Assembly: GCF_039532215.1 (NCBI RefSeq)
Contig: NZ_BAAARN010000005.1
Location: 284,422 to 348,421 of the forward strand
DNA length: 64,000 nucleotides
DNA from: Pedococcus aerophilus
Lineage (GTDB): Bacteria; Actinomycetota; Actinomycetes; Actinomycetales; Dermatophilaceae
Reading direction: 5' to 3'
Part shown: one piece after another, positions 53,549 to 61,721 of the stretch
How positions within the stretch are numbered: position 1 is the first letter of the stretch
Layout: each line of letters begins with the position of its first letter
Program-made: the position numbers and the translations under genes
The notes under the pieces: generated by a model
Told to the model about the DNA's origin: nothing
Seen by the model: the letters and a program-made list of their open reading frames with translations, nothing else
Database searches by the model: none

Positions 53549-55060
53549 ATGGGACGGTCGGTGGAGGACGCACGGGCAGGGTATGTCGTCGTGGGCAGTT
53601 CGGGGGTGCTCGCACCGATCGGGGCTGCACTGCGTTCGGCCGGTCACCCGGCGGCGGGGATCAGCCGCGGCAGCCGCCTGGAGCAGGGCGACTGGGACGA
53701 GCGGGTCGCCCTCGATGCCCGGGATCCCGACGCCGTCGCCTCGTGGCTGGCCACGCGAGACCTGTTGCCGCGCACCGTGATCGCCTACGCCCCGGCCACG
53801 TCACCCGAGGCCTTCGCCCGGCTGGCTGACGGGTGCGAGGTCGCGGTGCTGGTCGTGCCGTCCGCGTGGTCCGACCCCGGCGGCAGCGACGCCCTGGCCG
53901 CGTCGTGGCAGCTCGCGGACGACGTGCGGGTGCTCCGCCTGGGCTGGACCGGCGGCCCCGGGTCGGCGCGGTGGCACACGGCCGAGGAGATCTCCGCTGC
54001 AGCCCTCGCGCTCGCGCTCGACCCTGCCAGCGAAGAGATGCTCGGCCGCGTGAGGCCCTGGGACGAACGCCCCGGCGCTCCCGTCATCCGTGAGGAGCCG
54101 TGGCCGTCCGTCACGGGTGGCGTCGGGTTCGCCCAAGGGGTGTACGGCGACCAGGGCAACCTCGAGCTCGTCGCGGCCGACGCCGCGGGCGACGGCATCT
54201 GGGTGGGCTGGTGGAATGCCGACGACGAGGACCACCGGGCCGGAGCCGTGCCCGGGTCGTGGAGCGGGGCCAAGAGGTTCGCCGACGGTCACGGGTACGT
54301 GCAGGTGTCGATCACCCAGGCGGTGGCGGGTCCGAGCTTCCTCGAGGTGCTGGCCCTCTCCCCGACGGGCGACCTCGACCGGCACGTCTGGACCCCGACC
54401 GACGGCTTCACCCGCCACGGCACGCTGCTGCACGACGTCGTGGCGGCGGCACCGCTCGTGGTCGACGGGCAGGGCGACCACTGGGTGGTGGCCTCCACCA
54501 CCGACGGACCGGTGGTCCTGCACGGGCGACCGGACGCGGCATACCCCGTCCTGGAGCTGGAGCCCGTGCAGACGGGAGTGGCGGCGCTCGCGCTGCTCCC
54601 CCGCACCGCGTGGGTGGTCGGTGCGACCTGGCACACCGACCACCTCGACCTGCTCGCCGTCGACGCCGGCAACGGCAAAGCCAGCGGCGTCGCTCTCTGG
54701 TGCTGCGGCGCGACAGACGCCGCGGCCACCCTTCGCGTCGACGGAGACGTGACCACCGGAAGCATTGCGGCACAGGGCAACTCGCTCGCAGTCGCCGTCT
54801 GCGCAGCAGGACGGGCGGTGCTCGTGCTGCTGGCCGGACCACCTGCCCCGACCGACCTCGGTCCGGCCGAGAACGCGACCGTCACGCCGGTGCAGGTCGG
54901 CCCTGACCGCGCCCCGGAGTGGCACGTCGTGACCACCCACGGCACCACGGCGACCCATCACCGCCACCGGGCCGACGGGGCCGCCGTCACCGTGCCGCAG
55001 CCGGTGGCGGCCCGGGCATGGGCAACCCCGGACACATCCTCCCTCCACGGACATCTCTGA
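53549..55060 (+). CDS. Unknown two-part protein: Rossmann-like N-terminus plus beta-rich C-terminus
   Basis: 503 residues from the ATG at 53549 (ATG at 53531 also in frame). Residues ~9-30 read GYVVVGSSGVLAPIGAALRS, a nucleotide-binding-like beta-alpha-beta, and the first ~165 residues resemble a short dehydrogenase-like sheet with SWLATRDLLPRTVIAYAPAT. The remaining ~330 residues are beta-rich with spaced Trp/Gly motifs (DGIWVGWWNADDEDH, QGDHWVVASTTDGPVVLHG, TAWVVGATWHTDHLDLLAV), suggesting a propeller. No signal peptide or membrane helix. I do not recognise the family. It ends 109 bases before the sugar ABC operon, and its relation to that locus is unclear. Confidence 0.65.
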   Translation: MGRSVEDARAGYVVVGSSGVLAPIGAALRSAGHPAAGISRGSRLEQGDWDERVALDARDPDAVASWLATRDLLPRTVIAYAPATSPEAFARLADGCEVAVLVVPSAWSDPGGSDALAASWQLADDVRVLRLGWTGGPGSARWHTAEEISAAALALALDPASEEMLGRVRPWDERPGAPVIREEPWPSVTGGVGFAQGVYGDQGNLELVAADAAGDGIWVGWWNADDEDHRAGAVPGSWSGAKRFADGHGYVQVSITQAVAGPSFLEVLALSPTGDLDRHVWTPTDGFTRHGTLLHDVVAAAPLVVDGQGDHWVVASTTDGPVVLHGRPDAAYPVLELEPVQTGVAALALLPRTAWVVGATWHTDHLDLLAVDAGNGKASGVALWCCGATDAAATLRVDGDVTTGSIAAQGNSLAVAVCAAGRAVLVLLAGPPAPTDLGPAENATVTPVQVGPDRAPEWHVVTTHGTTATHHRHRADGAAVTVPQPVAARAWATPDTSSLHGHL

Positions 55061-55089
55061 GAGTTTTTGAGAGTTTCTGCTAGAGAATG
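55058..55089 (+). promoter_or_regulatory. Promoter and phased direct repeats upstream of the sugar ABC operon
   Basis: TGAGAGTTT occurs at 55058-55066 and again at 55068-55076, exactly one helical turn apart. TAGAGAAT at 55081 can serve as -10, with CTGAGA 18 bases upstream as a weak -35. The repeats fill the spacer, a place where a DeoR-type repressor such as the one at 59447 would act. Confidence 0.5.
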
Positions 55090-55168
55090 CTTGTCACTGC
55101 TCGGAAGTGGTCCTACCGTTCTGACATCCGCCCCGCGCCGCGGGCTCAGGACCCGAAGGACCAAGGAC

Positions 55169-56503
55169 ATGTCCCACCAGGCACTCCAGCTCGACCGTCG
55201 AACCTTTCTGCGCACCACCGGACTCGTGGGCACCGGGATCGCCCTGACCGCCTGCTCAGGCGGCGGCGGCTCGACCCAGAACGCCGCATCGGCCACCACC
55301 GGGAAGCTCACCGGGACCGCCACCCTCACCACGTGGGGCAGTGACCAGGAGGTCGCCGCCTTCAAGAAGATCGCCGCCGACTTCCAGGCCGCCCGGGGCG
55401 CCAGCGTGAAGATCGAGGTGCTCCCCTACGACCAGATCCGGACCGTGGTCGACCGTCGCCTCCAGGCGAACCAGCCGCCGGACCTGTTCCGCGTGTCCTA
55501 CACCGACGTCAGCGGCTACGCCCAGAACGGCGCCCTCGCCGACCTCACCGACTACATGGGCGACGGGTTCGGCGACGCGTTCTTCCCCGGCCTGTGGAAC
55601 TCGGTCACCCTCGACGGCGCCCCGGTCGGCGTCCCGCACCACACGGACACCTCGGCCCTGGTCTACAACAAGGCGCACTTCGCCAAGGCCGGCATCACCG
55701 ACGTGCCGAGCACCCTCGAGACCGCGTGGACCTGGCAGGAGTTCGAGGACGTCCTCACCAAGCTCAAGGCCGCCAACCCCGGCGTCGCACCCTTCGCCTT
55801 CAACTACCAGCTGTACGGCGCCTACCGCTGGTTCAACACCCTCTTCCAGGCCGGCGGCACGGTCCTCGACGCCAGCCAGAAGACCGTCACGCTCGACACC
55901 GACGCCGCCCGCAAGGCCCTCACCTGGACCCAGGGCCTCTACACCAAGGGCCTGCACGCCCCGAGCGTCCTCGTGAAGCGGCCCACCTACCCCGACGAGA
56001 TCTTCCCGACCCAGAAGATCTCGATGATCCAGGCGGGCGACTTCCTCGTGCCCTCGCTCGACGCCGCCATCAAGAAGAAGTTCGAGTGGGGCGTCACCTA
56101 CCTGCCCCGGGACGTCGCCGCGGCCACCGACCTCGGCGGCAACGCGGTCGTCGTCACCGATGCCGCGAAGAACAAGGACGTCGCAGCAGAGTTCGCGAAG
56201 TTCCTCGTCACCAAGGAGAACATGCAGTACTTCTGCGAGCAGACGACCGTGCTCCCGGTGCGCAAGGACCTCGCCGACGCCAAGCTCACGTATGCCGCGC
56301 GGCCCGACCTCATGCCCGTCTTCCAGAAGCAGGCCACCACGATGCCCGACGAGCTCGTGAAGACCTCGACGCTGCCGGCCTTCCCCGGCATCAACCAGGC
56401 CCTCGTCGACTCGATGGACCAGTTCCTGTCGAACCCGTCCGCGACGCCCGACTCGGTGATCTCCGCGATCACCGCCGGCATCGAGAAGGCCCTGAAGGGC
56501 TGA
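55169..56503 (+). CDS. Extracellular sugar-binding lipoprotein of an ABC importer (Tat-exported)
   Basis: 444 residues from the ATG at 55169, with GAAGGA upstream. The signal DRRTFLRTTGLVGTGIALTA carries a twin-arginine motif (Arg 10-11) and is followed by lipidation Cys 29. The mature protein is a bacterial extracellular solute-binding protein family 1 (LTTWGSDQEVAAFKKIAADF, VPHHTDTSALVYNKAHFAKA, PVRKDLADAKLTYAARPDLM). It binds oligosaccharides at the cell surface. It heads an operon with two permeases but no ATPase gene, so a shared MsiK-like ATPase elsewhere is expected. Confidence 0.9.
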   Translation: MSHQALQLDRRTFLRTTGLVGTGIALTACSGGGGSTQNAASATTGKLTGTATLTTWGSDQEVAAFKKIAADFQAARGASVKIEVLPYDQIRTVVDRRLQANQPPDLFRVSYTDVSGYAQNGALADLTDYMGDGFGDAFFPGLWNSVTLDGAPVGVPHHTDTSALVYNKAHFAKAGITDVPSTLETAWTWQEFEDVLTKLKAANPGVAPFAFNYQLYGAYRWFNTLFQAGGTVLDASQKTVTLDTDAARKALTWTQGLYTKGLHAPSVLVKRPTYPDEIFPTQKISMIQAGDFLVPSLDAAIKKKFEWGVTYLPRDVAAATDLGGNAVVVTDAAKNKDVAAEFAKFLVTKENMQYFCEQTTVLPVRKDLADAKLTYAARPDLMPVFQKQATTMPDELVKTSTLPAFPGINQALVDSMDQFLSNPSATPDSVISAITAGIEKALKG

Positions 56504-56535
56504 GGCCCGGGACCGGGGACAGGACGACGACCACG

Positions 56536-56561
56536 ATGACGACTCGATGACGACGCGATGA
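56536..56561 (+). other. Two overlapping 4-codon mini-ORFs before the permease gene
   Basis: An 11-base unit (GATGACGACNC) occurs three times in a row. The first two ATGs (56536, 56547) encode only M-T-T-R-stop, each stop overlapping the next ATG as ATGA; the third ATG (56558) begins the permease M-T-T-Q. Ribosomes could pass down this ladder by re-initiation. Confidence 0.5.
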
Positions 56562-57535
56562 CGACCCAGGCGCCCACGGCCGGCCGGACCGCTCGGGGCA
56601 GCGCAGGACGAGGCGCGCCGCGCGGCGGCCCGCGCCTGCGGCTGCCTCGCCGTGGACCGGCCAACGCCGCCCTGCGCGCCGAGCGCTGGGCGGGGCTCGT
56701 GCTCGCGAGCCCCGCCCTGGTCGTCTTCACCGTCTTCATGTTCATCCCGCTGGCGCTGACCTTCTGGTACAGCCTGCACCGCTACTCCGGCTTCGGGCGG
56801 ATGCGCTGGATCGGCACGGAGAACTACCGCAACATCGCCAGCGACTCGACGTTCTGGAAGGCCCTGCTCAACACCGTCCTCTACACGGCGATCACGGTCC
56901 CGATCGGCATCGCGCTCGGCCTCGGCGCCGCCCTGCTCCTCAACCGGGTCATGCCGGGTCGGGGGCTGTGGCGGGCCCTGGTCTACGTGCCGGTCGTCAT
57001 CTCCGGCGTGGCCTCGGGCATCATCTTCCTGCGCCTGTTCGACCCCATCACCGGCATCCTCAACCAGCTGTTCACCGGCGTCGGCCTGCCGGCCGTCGAC
57101 TGGCAGGGCAGCGGCACCGCGGCCCTCGTCTCGGTCATCATCGTCACCACGTGGCAGGGCATCGGCTTCGGGATGGTCGTCTACCTGTCCGGCCTGCAGG
57201 GCATCCCGGGCGAGCTGTACGAGGCGGGCGCTGTCGACGGCGCCGTCGGGTGGCGGCGGTTCTGGTACATCACCTGGCCGATGCTCGCGCCCACGACGTT
57301 CTTCCTCGTCGTCTACTCGATCATCGGCAGCTTCCAGGTCTTCGACGTCGTCTACGTCCTGACCCGTGGCGGCCCGGGCACGTCCACGACGTTCCTCGTC
57401 CAGTACGCCTACGACCAGGGGTTCAACCAGCGTCGCCAGGGGTATGCCGCTGCCATCGGCGTCATCATCTACGTCATCGTGCTGCTCTTCACCATCGCGC
57501 AGTGGCGCCTGTCCCGAGGGAGGGACGAAGCATGA
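56558..57535 (+). CDS. Sugar ABC transporter permease (first of pair)
   Basis: 325 residues. The Arg-rich first ~45 residues (RTARGSAGRGAPRGGPRLRL) are cytoplasmic. Six membrane segments follow, and the EAA loop that contacts the ATPase is seen in GELYEAGAVDGAVGWRRFWY. This is the MalF/UgpA-like partner in CUT1-type importers, located in the plasma membrane. The start is the third ATG of a tandem ladder. Confidence 0.92.
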   Translation: MTTQAPTAGRTARGSAGRGAPRGGPRLRLPRRGPANAALRAERWAGLVLASPALVVFTVFMFIPLALTFWYSLHRYSGFGRMRWIGTENYRNIASDSTFWKALLNTVLYTAITVPIGIALGLGAALLLNRVMPGRGLWRALVYVPVVISGVASGIIFLRLFDPITGILNQLFTGVGLPAVDWQGSGTAALVSVIIVTTWQGIGFGMVVYLSGLQGIPGELYEAGAVDGAVGWRRFWYITWPMLAPTTFFLVVYSIIGSFQVFDVVYVLTRGGPGTSTTFLVQYAYDQGFNQRRQGYAAAIGVIIYVIVLLFTIAQWRLSRGRDEA

Positions 57536-58419
57536 GCATGGCTGCCATGACGCCACCCGCTGAGGTGGAGGAGCCGACGAAGGCGCGGGAGGGCGGCATA
57601 CCGCAGTCGCGCCGGGTCGTGCTGACCCGCCTCGCCGTCGCGGTCCTCGGGGTCCTCGTCCTGATGTTCCCGATGTACTGGATGATCCGCACCTCGTTGG
57701 CGAGCACCGCCGAGCTGAGCGACCTCCCCGTCCCGCTGTGGCCGCAGGAGTGGCTGTGGCGCAACTACGTCGAGCCGTGGAAGGCCTACCCGTTCGCGCG
57801 CTGGCTGACGAACTCCGTCGTCATCGCCGCGCTGTCGGTGACCCTCACCCTGGCCATCAACCTCTGTGCCGGCTACGCGTTCGCCAAGCTGCGCTTCCCG
57901 CTGCGGAACGTGCTGTTCCTGCTCATCATCAGCACGCTCATGGTGCCGGTGCAGGTCATCATGGTCCCGCAGTTCCAGATCGTCATCGACCTCAACCTGC
58001 TCAACAGCACGTGGGGCGTGGTCCTGCCCCGCCTCGCCGAGGCCTTCGGGTTGTTCATGGCACGGCAGTTCTTCCTCGGCATCCCCGACGAGCTCATCGA
58101 GGCCGCACGGGTCGACGGCGCAGGGCACCTGCGGACGTTCTTCTCGATCGTCCTGCCGTTGTCGAAGCCGCTCATCGCCGCGCTGGTGATCTTCACCTTC
58201 ATGTGGCGCTGGAACGAGTTCGTCTGGCCGCTCATCGTCCTCACCGACCCCAACGCCTACACCCTGCCCGTCGGCCTGCAGTTCCTCATCAGCCAGTTCA
58301 GCACCAACTTCGGGCCGCTGCTCGCGATGTCGTTCCTGTCGATCCTGCCGATGCTGCTCGTGTTCGCGGTCTTCCAGCGCTACTTCGTCGAGGGCGTGGC
58401 GAGGACGGGCCTGAAGTGA
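57532..58419 (+). CDS. Sugar ABC transporter permease (second of pair)
   Basis: 295 residues, MalG/UgpE-like, with GGGAGGG before the ATG, which overlaps the previous stop. Six membrane segments; EAA loop IPDELIEAARVDGAGHLRTF. It forms the heterodimeric channel with the preceding gene product. The stop overlaps the dehydrogenase GTG. Confidence 0.92.
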   Translation: MSMAAMTPPAEVEEPTKAREGGIPQSRRVVLTRLAVAVLGVLVLMFPMYWMIRTSLASTAELSDLPVPLWPQEWLWRNYVEPWKAYPFARWLTNSVVIAALSVTLTLAINLCAGYAFAKLRFPLRNVLFLLIISTLMVPVQVIMVPQFQIVIDLNLLNSTWGVVLPRLAEAFGLFMARQFFLGIPDELIEAARVDGAGHLRTFFSIVLPLSKPLIAALVIFTFMWRWNEFVWPLIVLTDPNAYTLPVGLQFLISQFSTNFGPLLAMSFLSILPMLLVFAVFQRYFVEGVARTGLK

Positions 58420-59447
58420 CGACCACCCCCGCCCCGGTTCCCGTCCTGGTCACCCTCGGGTTCCCCGACTCCTTCCTCGACGCCGTCCGCGCCGTGGACC
58501 CGCGCATCGTCGTGCACCACCACCCCGTGCCGGACGACGGCGACGTCACAGGAGTCGTGCCCGCCGACGTCCTCGCATCCGCCGAGGTGATGTACACCAG
58601 CGCCCTGCTCCCCGGTCCCCAGGAGGCCCCCGCACTTCGGTGGGCCCAGCTCGACACCTCAGGCGTGGACCACTGCCGCGGCACGGGTCTGTGGGAGGGG
58701 CCCGCCACGATCACGACGCTCGGCGGGGTCAGCCCGGCGCCGCTCGCGGAGTGGATCATCATGGTCGTGCTGGCCCACGCGCACCGCCTGCGGGAGACCG
58801 AGAGGTATGCAGCGCAGCGCACCTGGCCGGACCGCGCCACCCGCTGGTCGCAGCTCATGCCGCGCAACCTGCGGACCAGCACCCTCGGCATCGTCGGCTA
58901 CGGGCGGATCGGTGCCGAGGTCGCCCGCCTCGCCCGCGCCCTGGGCATGGAGGTCGTCGCCCTACGTCGCTCCCCTGCCCCCGACGCCACGGCGCCGAGG
59001 TTCAACAGCGCAGCCTCGGTGCCCGACGTCGAGGTCCTTTCCCCCCACCAGCTGCCAGAGCTGTTGCGCCGCAGCGACTACGTCGCGCTCACCGTGCCAC
59101 TCACCCCTGAGACCCAAGGCATGATCGGCGCCACCGAGCTCGCCGTCATGAAGCCCGGCTCGGTCCTCGTCAACGGCAGCCGTGGCGGCGTCGTCGACGA
59201 GGACGCGCTCCTGGACGCCCTCGACGACGGGCCGCTCGACATGGTGGCCAGCGACGTCTTCGCCCAGGAGCCGCTGCCGACCGACCACCCCCTGTGGAAC
59301 CACCCGCAGTCGATGGTCACGCCCCACGTGGCAGGGTTCGCCCCTGACTACCTCGAGGCCGTCACGGCCTTGTTCACCGAGAACCTCCGGCGCCACCTCG
59401 ACGGAGCCCCGCTCCTCAACGTCGCCGACCGCGAAAGAGGTTACTGA
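58416..59447 (+). CDS. D-isomer-specific 2-hydroxyacid dehydrogenase family protein
   Basis: 343 residues from GTG. NAD-binding LGIVGYGRIGAEVARLARAL, catalytic Arg in NGSRGGVVDEDAL, Glu in DVFAQEPLPTDH and His in VTPHVAGFAPDYL, the complete Arg/Glu/His set. These enzymes reduce 2-keto acids or oxidise D-2-hydroxyacids with NAD(P). Being inside a sugar import operon with an aldonic-acid-type dehydratase, it may reduce a keto-acid intermediate; that is inferred. The stop shares a base with the DeoR ATG (TGATG). Confidence 0.88.
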   Translation: MTTTPAPVPVLVTLGFPDSFLDAVRAVDPRIVVHHHPVPDDGDVTGVVPADVLASAEVMYTSALLPGPQEAPALRWAQLDTSGVDHCRGTGLWEGPATITTLGGVSPAPLAEWIIMVVLAHAHRLRETERYAAQRTWPDRATRWSQLMPRNLRTSTLGIVGYGRIGAEVARLARALGMEVVALRRSPAPDATAPRFNSAASVPDVEVLSPHQLPELLRRSDYVALTVPLTPETQGMIGATELAVMKPGSVLVNGSRGGVVDEDALLDALDDGPLDMVASDVFAQEPLPTDHPLWNHPQSMVTPHVAGFAPDYLEAVTALFTENLRRHLDGAPLLNVADRERGY

Positions 59448-60226
59448 TGCTCCCCGTCCAGCGCCGCACCGAGACCCTGGCCCTCCTCTCCCAGCAGCAC
59501 GCCGTCAGCGTGGAGGCCCTCGCCGCCCACCTCGGCGTCAGCGAGTCGACGGTCCGCCGCGACCTCGACGAGCTCGAGCGTCAGGGCATCGCCCGCCGGG
59601 TCCACGGGGGCGCCGTGCTCGAGGCGCAGGCCGACGGGGCCGATGCGCCCGAGCTGCCGCCGTTCATGCGTGAGGTCGAGCGCCAGCGGGAGAAGCAGGC
59701 GATCGCCCTGGCCGCCCGCGACCTGGTCCGCCCCGGTTCCGCCCTGCTGCTCACCGGTGGCACCACGACCGCGGCCCTCGCGCCGCTGCTCGTCGACGTG
59801 CCGGACGTGACCGTCGTGACCAACTCGCTGGACGTCGCCATCCGCCTGGCCAACGCCGACATCGAACTGGTCCTCCTCGGAGGGGCCCTGCGCCGCCCGG
59901 AGCTCAGCCTCCTCGGCTCGCTCGCCCAGTCCAGCGTCCGCGATGTCCACGTCGACCACGTCGTCATGGGCGTCTACGGCATCGACGACCGTGGCGGGCT
60001 GCTCGGCGCGAGCTCGACCGAGTGCGAGACCGACCGCATCCTGGCCCAGCAGGGCTCACGCCTGACCGTCCTGGCCGACTCCAGCAAGTTCACCCGCCGC
60101 AGTCCCCACCGGATCGCCGGGCTCGACGCGGTGTCCGAGCTCGTCACCACCGGGCACGCACCCCCCGACGCCGTCGACGCCCTGCGCACCCAGGGCGTCG
60201 ACGTGCTCATCGCCCCCTCTCTGTGA
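59447..60226 (+). CDS. DeoR family transcriptional regulator
   Basis: 259 residues. Residues 1-~55 are the DeoR helix-turn-helix (ETLALLSQQHAVSVEALAAH, VSESTVRRDLDELERQGIAR, RVHGGAVL). The C-terminal sugar-phosphate sensor has LLLTGGTTTAALAPLLVDV, VVTNSLDVAIRLAN, LLGGALRRPELSLLGSLAQS. It likely represses the operon at 55169 through the phased TGAGAGTTT repeats. It is the last gene before a region with competing hairpins. Confidence 0.9.
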   Translation: MLPVQRRTETLALLSQQHAVSVEALAAHLGVSESTVRRDLDELERQGIARRVHGGAVLEAQADGADAPELPPFMREVERQREKQAIALAARDLVRPGSALLLTGGTTTAALAPLLVDVPDVTVVTNSLDVAIRLANADIELVLLGGALRRPELSLLGSLAQSSVRDVHVDHVVMGVYGIDDRGGLLGASSTECETDRILAQQGSRLTVLADSSKFTRRSPHRIAGLDAVSELVTTGHAPPDAVDALRTQGVDVLIAPSL

Positions 60227-60287
60227 GGGCCCGACCCCCCGACCCCGGTCGGGCCGAACGAGACCCCTGACCGCTCGGCCCGACCGG
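60227..60287 (+). promoter_or_regulatory. Competing hairpins (attenuator-like) before the GH4 gene
   Basis: Segment 1 GGGCCCGACC (60227-60236), segment 2 CCGGTCGGGCC (60245-60255) and segment 3 GGCCCGACCGG (60277-60287). Segment 2 is complementary to segment 1 (9 bp) and to segment 3 (11 bp), so only one hairpin can form at a time. There is no U tract after segment 3. Confidence 0.5.
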
Positions 60288-60359
60288 CACCACGAACCCA
60301 GTCCCGTTGTCCCGCAAGGCGACTCCGCTCCATACGCTCCGGAAGGACCACCCACCACC

Positions 60360-61721
60360 ATGGCCGCCCGCACCATCGTCCTCATCGGCGCCGGCAGCGC
60401 CGTCTTCACCCGGGGCCTGCTCGCCGACCTCATCTCGGCCGACGACCTGGGGTCGTGGAACATCCGGCTCGTGGACGTCGACGAGGTGGCCCTCGGGGTG
60501 GCGGTGGGGCTCGCCGAGCTCATGGTGGCGGCGCGCGACGCGGGCGACCGGATCAGCGTCTCCGGCACGACCGACCGGACCGCGGCGCTTCCGGGGGCCG
60601 ACTTCGTCGTCACGTGCGTCGGGGTCGGCGGGCGCGACGGCTGGCTCCGTGACCACGAGACCTGCCAGGCCCACGGGATCTTCCAGCCCGTCGGCGACTC
60701 GGTGATGCCGGGCGGGATCAGCCGGCTGCTGCGCACCGTGCCCGTCATGGTCGAGGTCGCCCAGGACGTGGTCCGCCTCGCGCCCGACGCGCTGTTCTTC
60801 AACTACAGCAACCCGATGACGGCCAACGTCATGGCGATGACGCGGTACGCAGGCGCCGACGTCGTGGGCCTGTGCCACGGGATGCACCACGTGCAGCGCG
60901 AGCTGGCGCAGTACGTCGACGCACCGTTCGAGCGCACCTCGACCCTCTACGCCGGCATCAACCACCTGACCTTCATCTACGACTTCCGCCTCGACGGGCA
61001 GGACGCCTGGCCGCTCGTCGCCGCGCGCCGCGCCGCCGAGGCACTCGAGGAGGCGAACCCCGACGACCTGGGCAACATCTGGGTCGACCACATCCGGGCT
61101 TCGAACAACCCCTTCTCGTGGGAGCTCTACGACACCTACGGCGCCTACCCTGCCGCGAACGACCGCCATGTCACCGAGTTCTGCCCGCAGCGCTGGCCCC
61201 GAGGCGCCTACTACGGCAAGACCCTCGGTGTGGACGCGTTCTCGGTGCCGGAGATCCTCGCGTGGGGTGAGGACCGCTACCAGTCGATGAAGGCGCAGGC
61301 CGAGGGACGGGTGCCGTTGGACGAGAGCGTGTTCGGTCGATCGACGGGTGAGCAGGAGCAGCTCATCGCGATCATCCGCTCGGTCCTGCAGGACCGTCGC
61401 GAGATGTTCTCGGTCAACGTGGTGAACAACGGTGCGGTCCCCGGCCTGCCGGACGACGCGGCGCTGGAGGTACCCGGCGTGGCCACCGCGCGGGGGCTGC
61501 GCGCCATCTCCGTGCCCGACCTCGGGACGCCGCTCACCGCGGTCCTCGCCGGACGGCTGACGTCCGTGTACCTCGCGATCGAGGCGGCCATGACGGGGAG
61601 CCTCGACCTCGTCGTGGAGGCACTCATCGCCGACGGCGCCGTCGGCGACCCGGTCGCCGCACGGACGCTGGCCGAGGCCCTGGTCTCCGCCCAGGCGCAG
61701 CACCTGCCGAGGTTCGCATGA
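60360..61721 (+). CDS. Glycoside hydrolase family 4 (CHGx-type, alpha-galacturonidase-like)
   Basis: 453 residues with GGAAGGA upstream. N-terminal NAD-binding TIVLIGAGSAVFTRGLLADL, then FFNYSNPMTANVMAM, the metal site Cys 172-His 173-Gly-Met in GLCHGMHH, and AGINHLTF (Asn 201, His 202). GH4 enzymes use NAD+ and Mn2+ to cleave glycosides through a 3-keto intermediate. The family literature, as I recall it, links a CHGx metal motif to alpha-galacturonidases such as B. subtilis LplD, which is also encoded beside an ABC sugar importer. The substrate here is inferred from that motif and context. Confidence 0.85.
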   Translation: MAARTIVLIGAGSAVFTRGLLADLISADDLGSWNIRLVDVDEVALGVAVGLAELMVAARDAGDRISVSGTTDRTAALPGADFVVTCVGVGGRDGWLRDHETCQAHGIFQPVGDSVMPGGISRLLRTVPVMVEVAQDVVRLAPDALFFNYSNPMTANVMAMTRYAGADVVGLCHGMHHVQRELAQYVDAPFERTSTLYAGINHLTFIYDFRLDGQDAWPLVAARRAAEALEEANPDDLGNIWVDHIRASNNPFSWELYDTYGAYPAANDRHVTEFCPQRWPRGAYYGKTLGVDAFSVPEILAWGEDRYQSMKAQAEGRVPLDESVFGRSTGEQEQLIAIIRSVLQDRREMFSVNVVNNGAVPGLPDDAALEVPGVATARGLRAISVPDLGTPLTAVLAGRLTSVYLAIEAAMTGSLDLVVEALIADGAVGDPVAARTLAEALVSAQAQHLPRFA

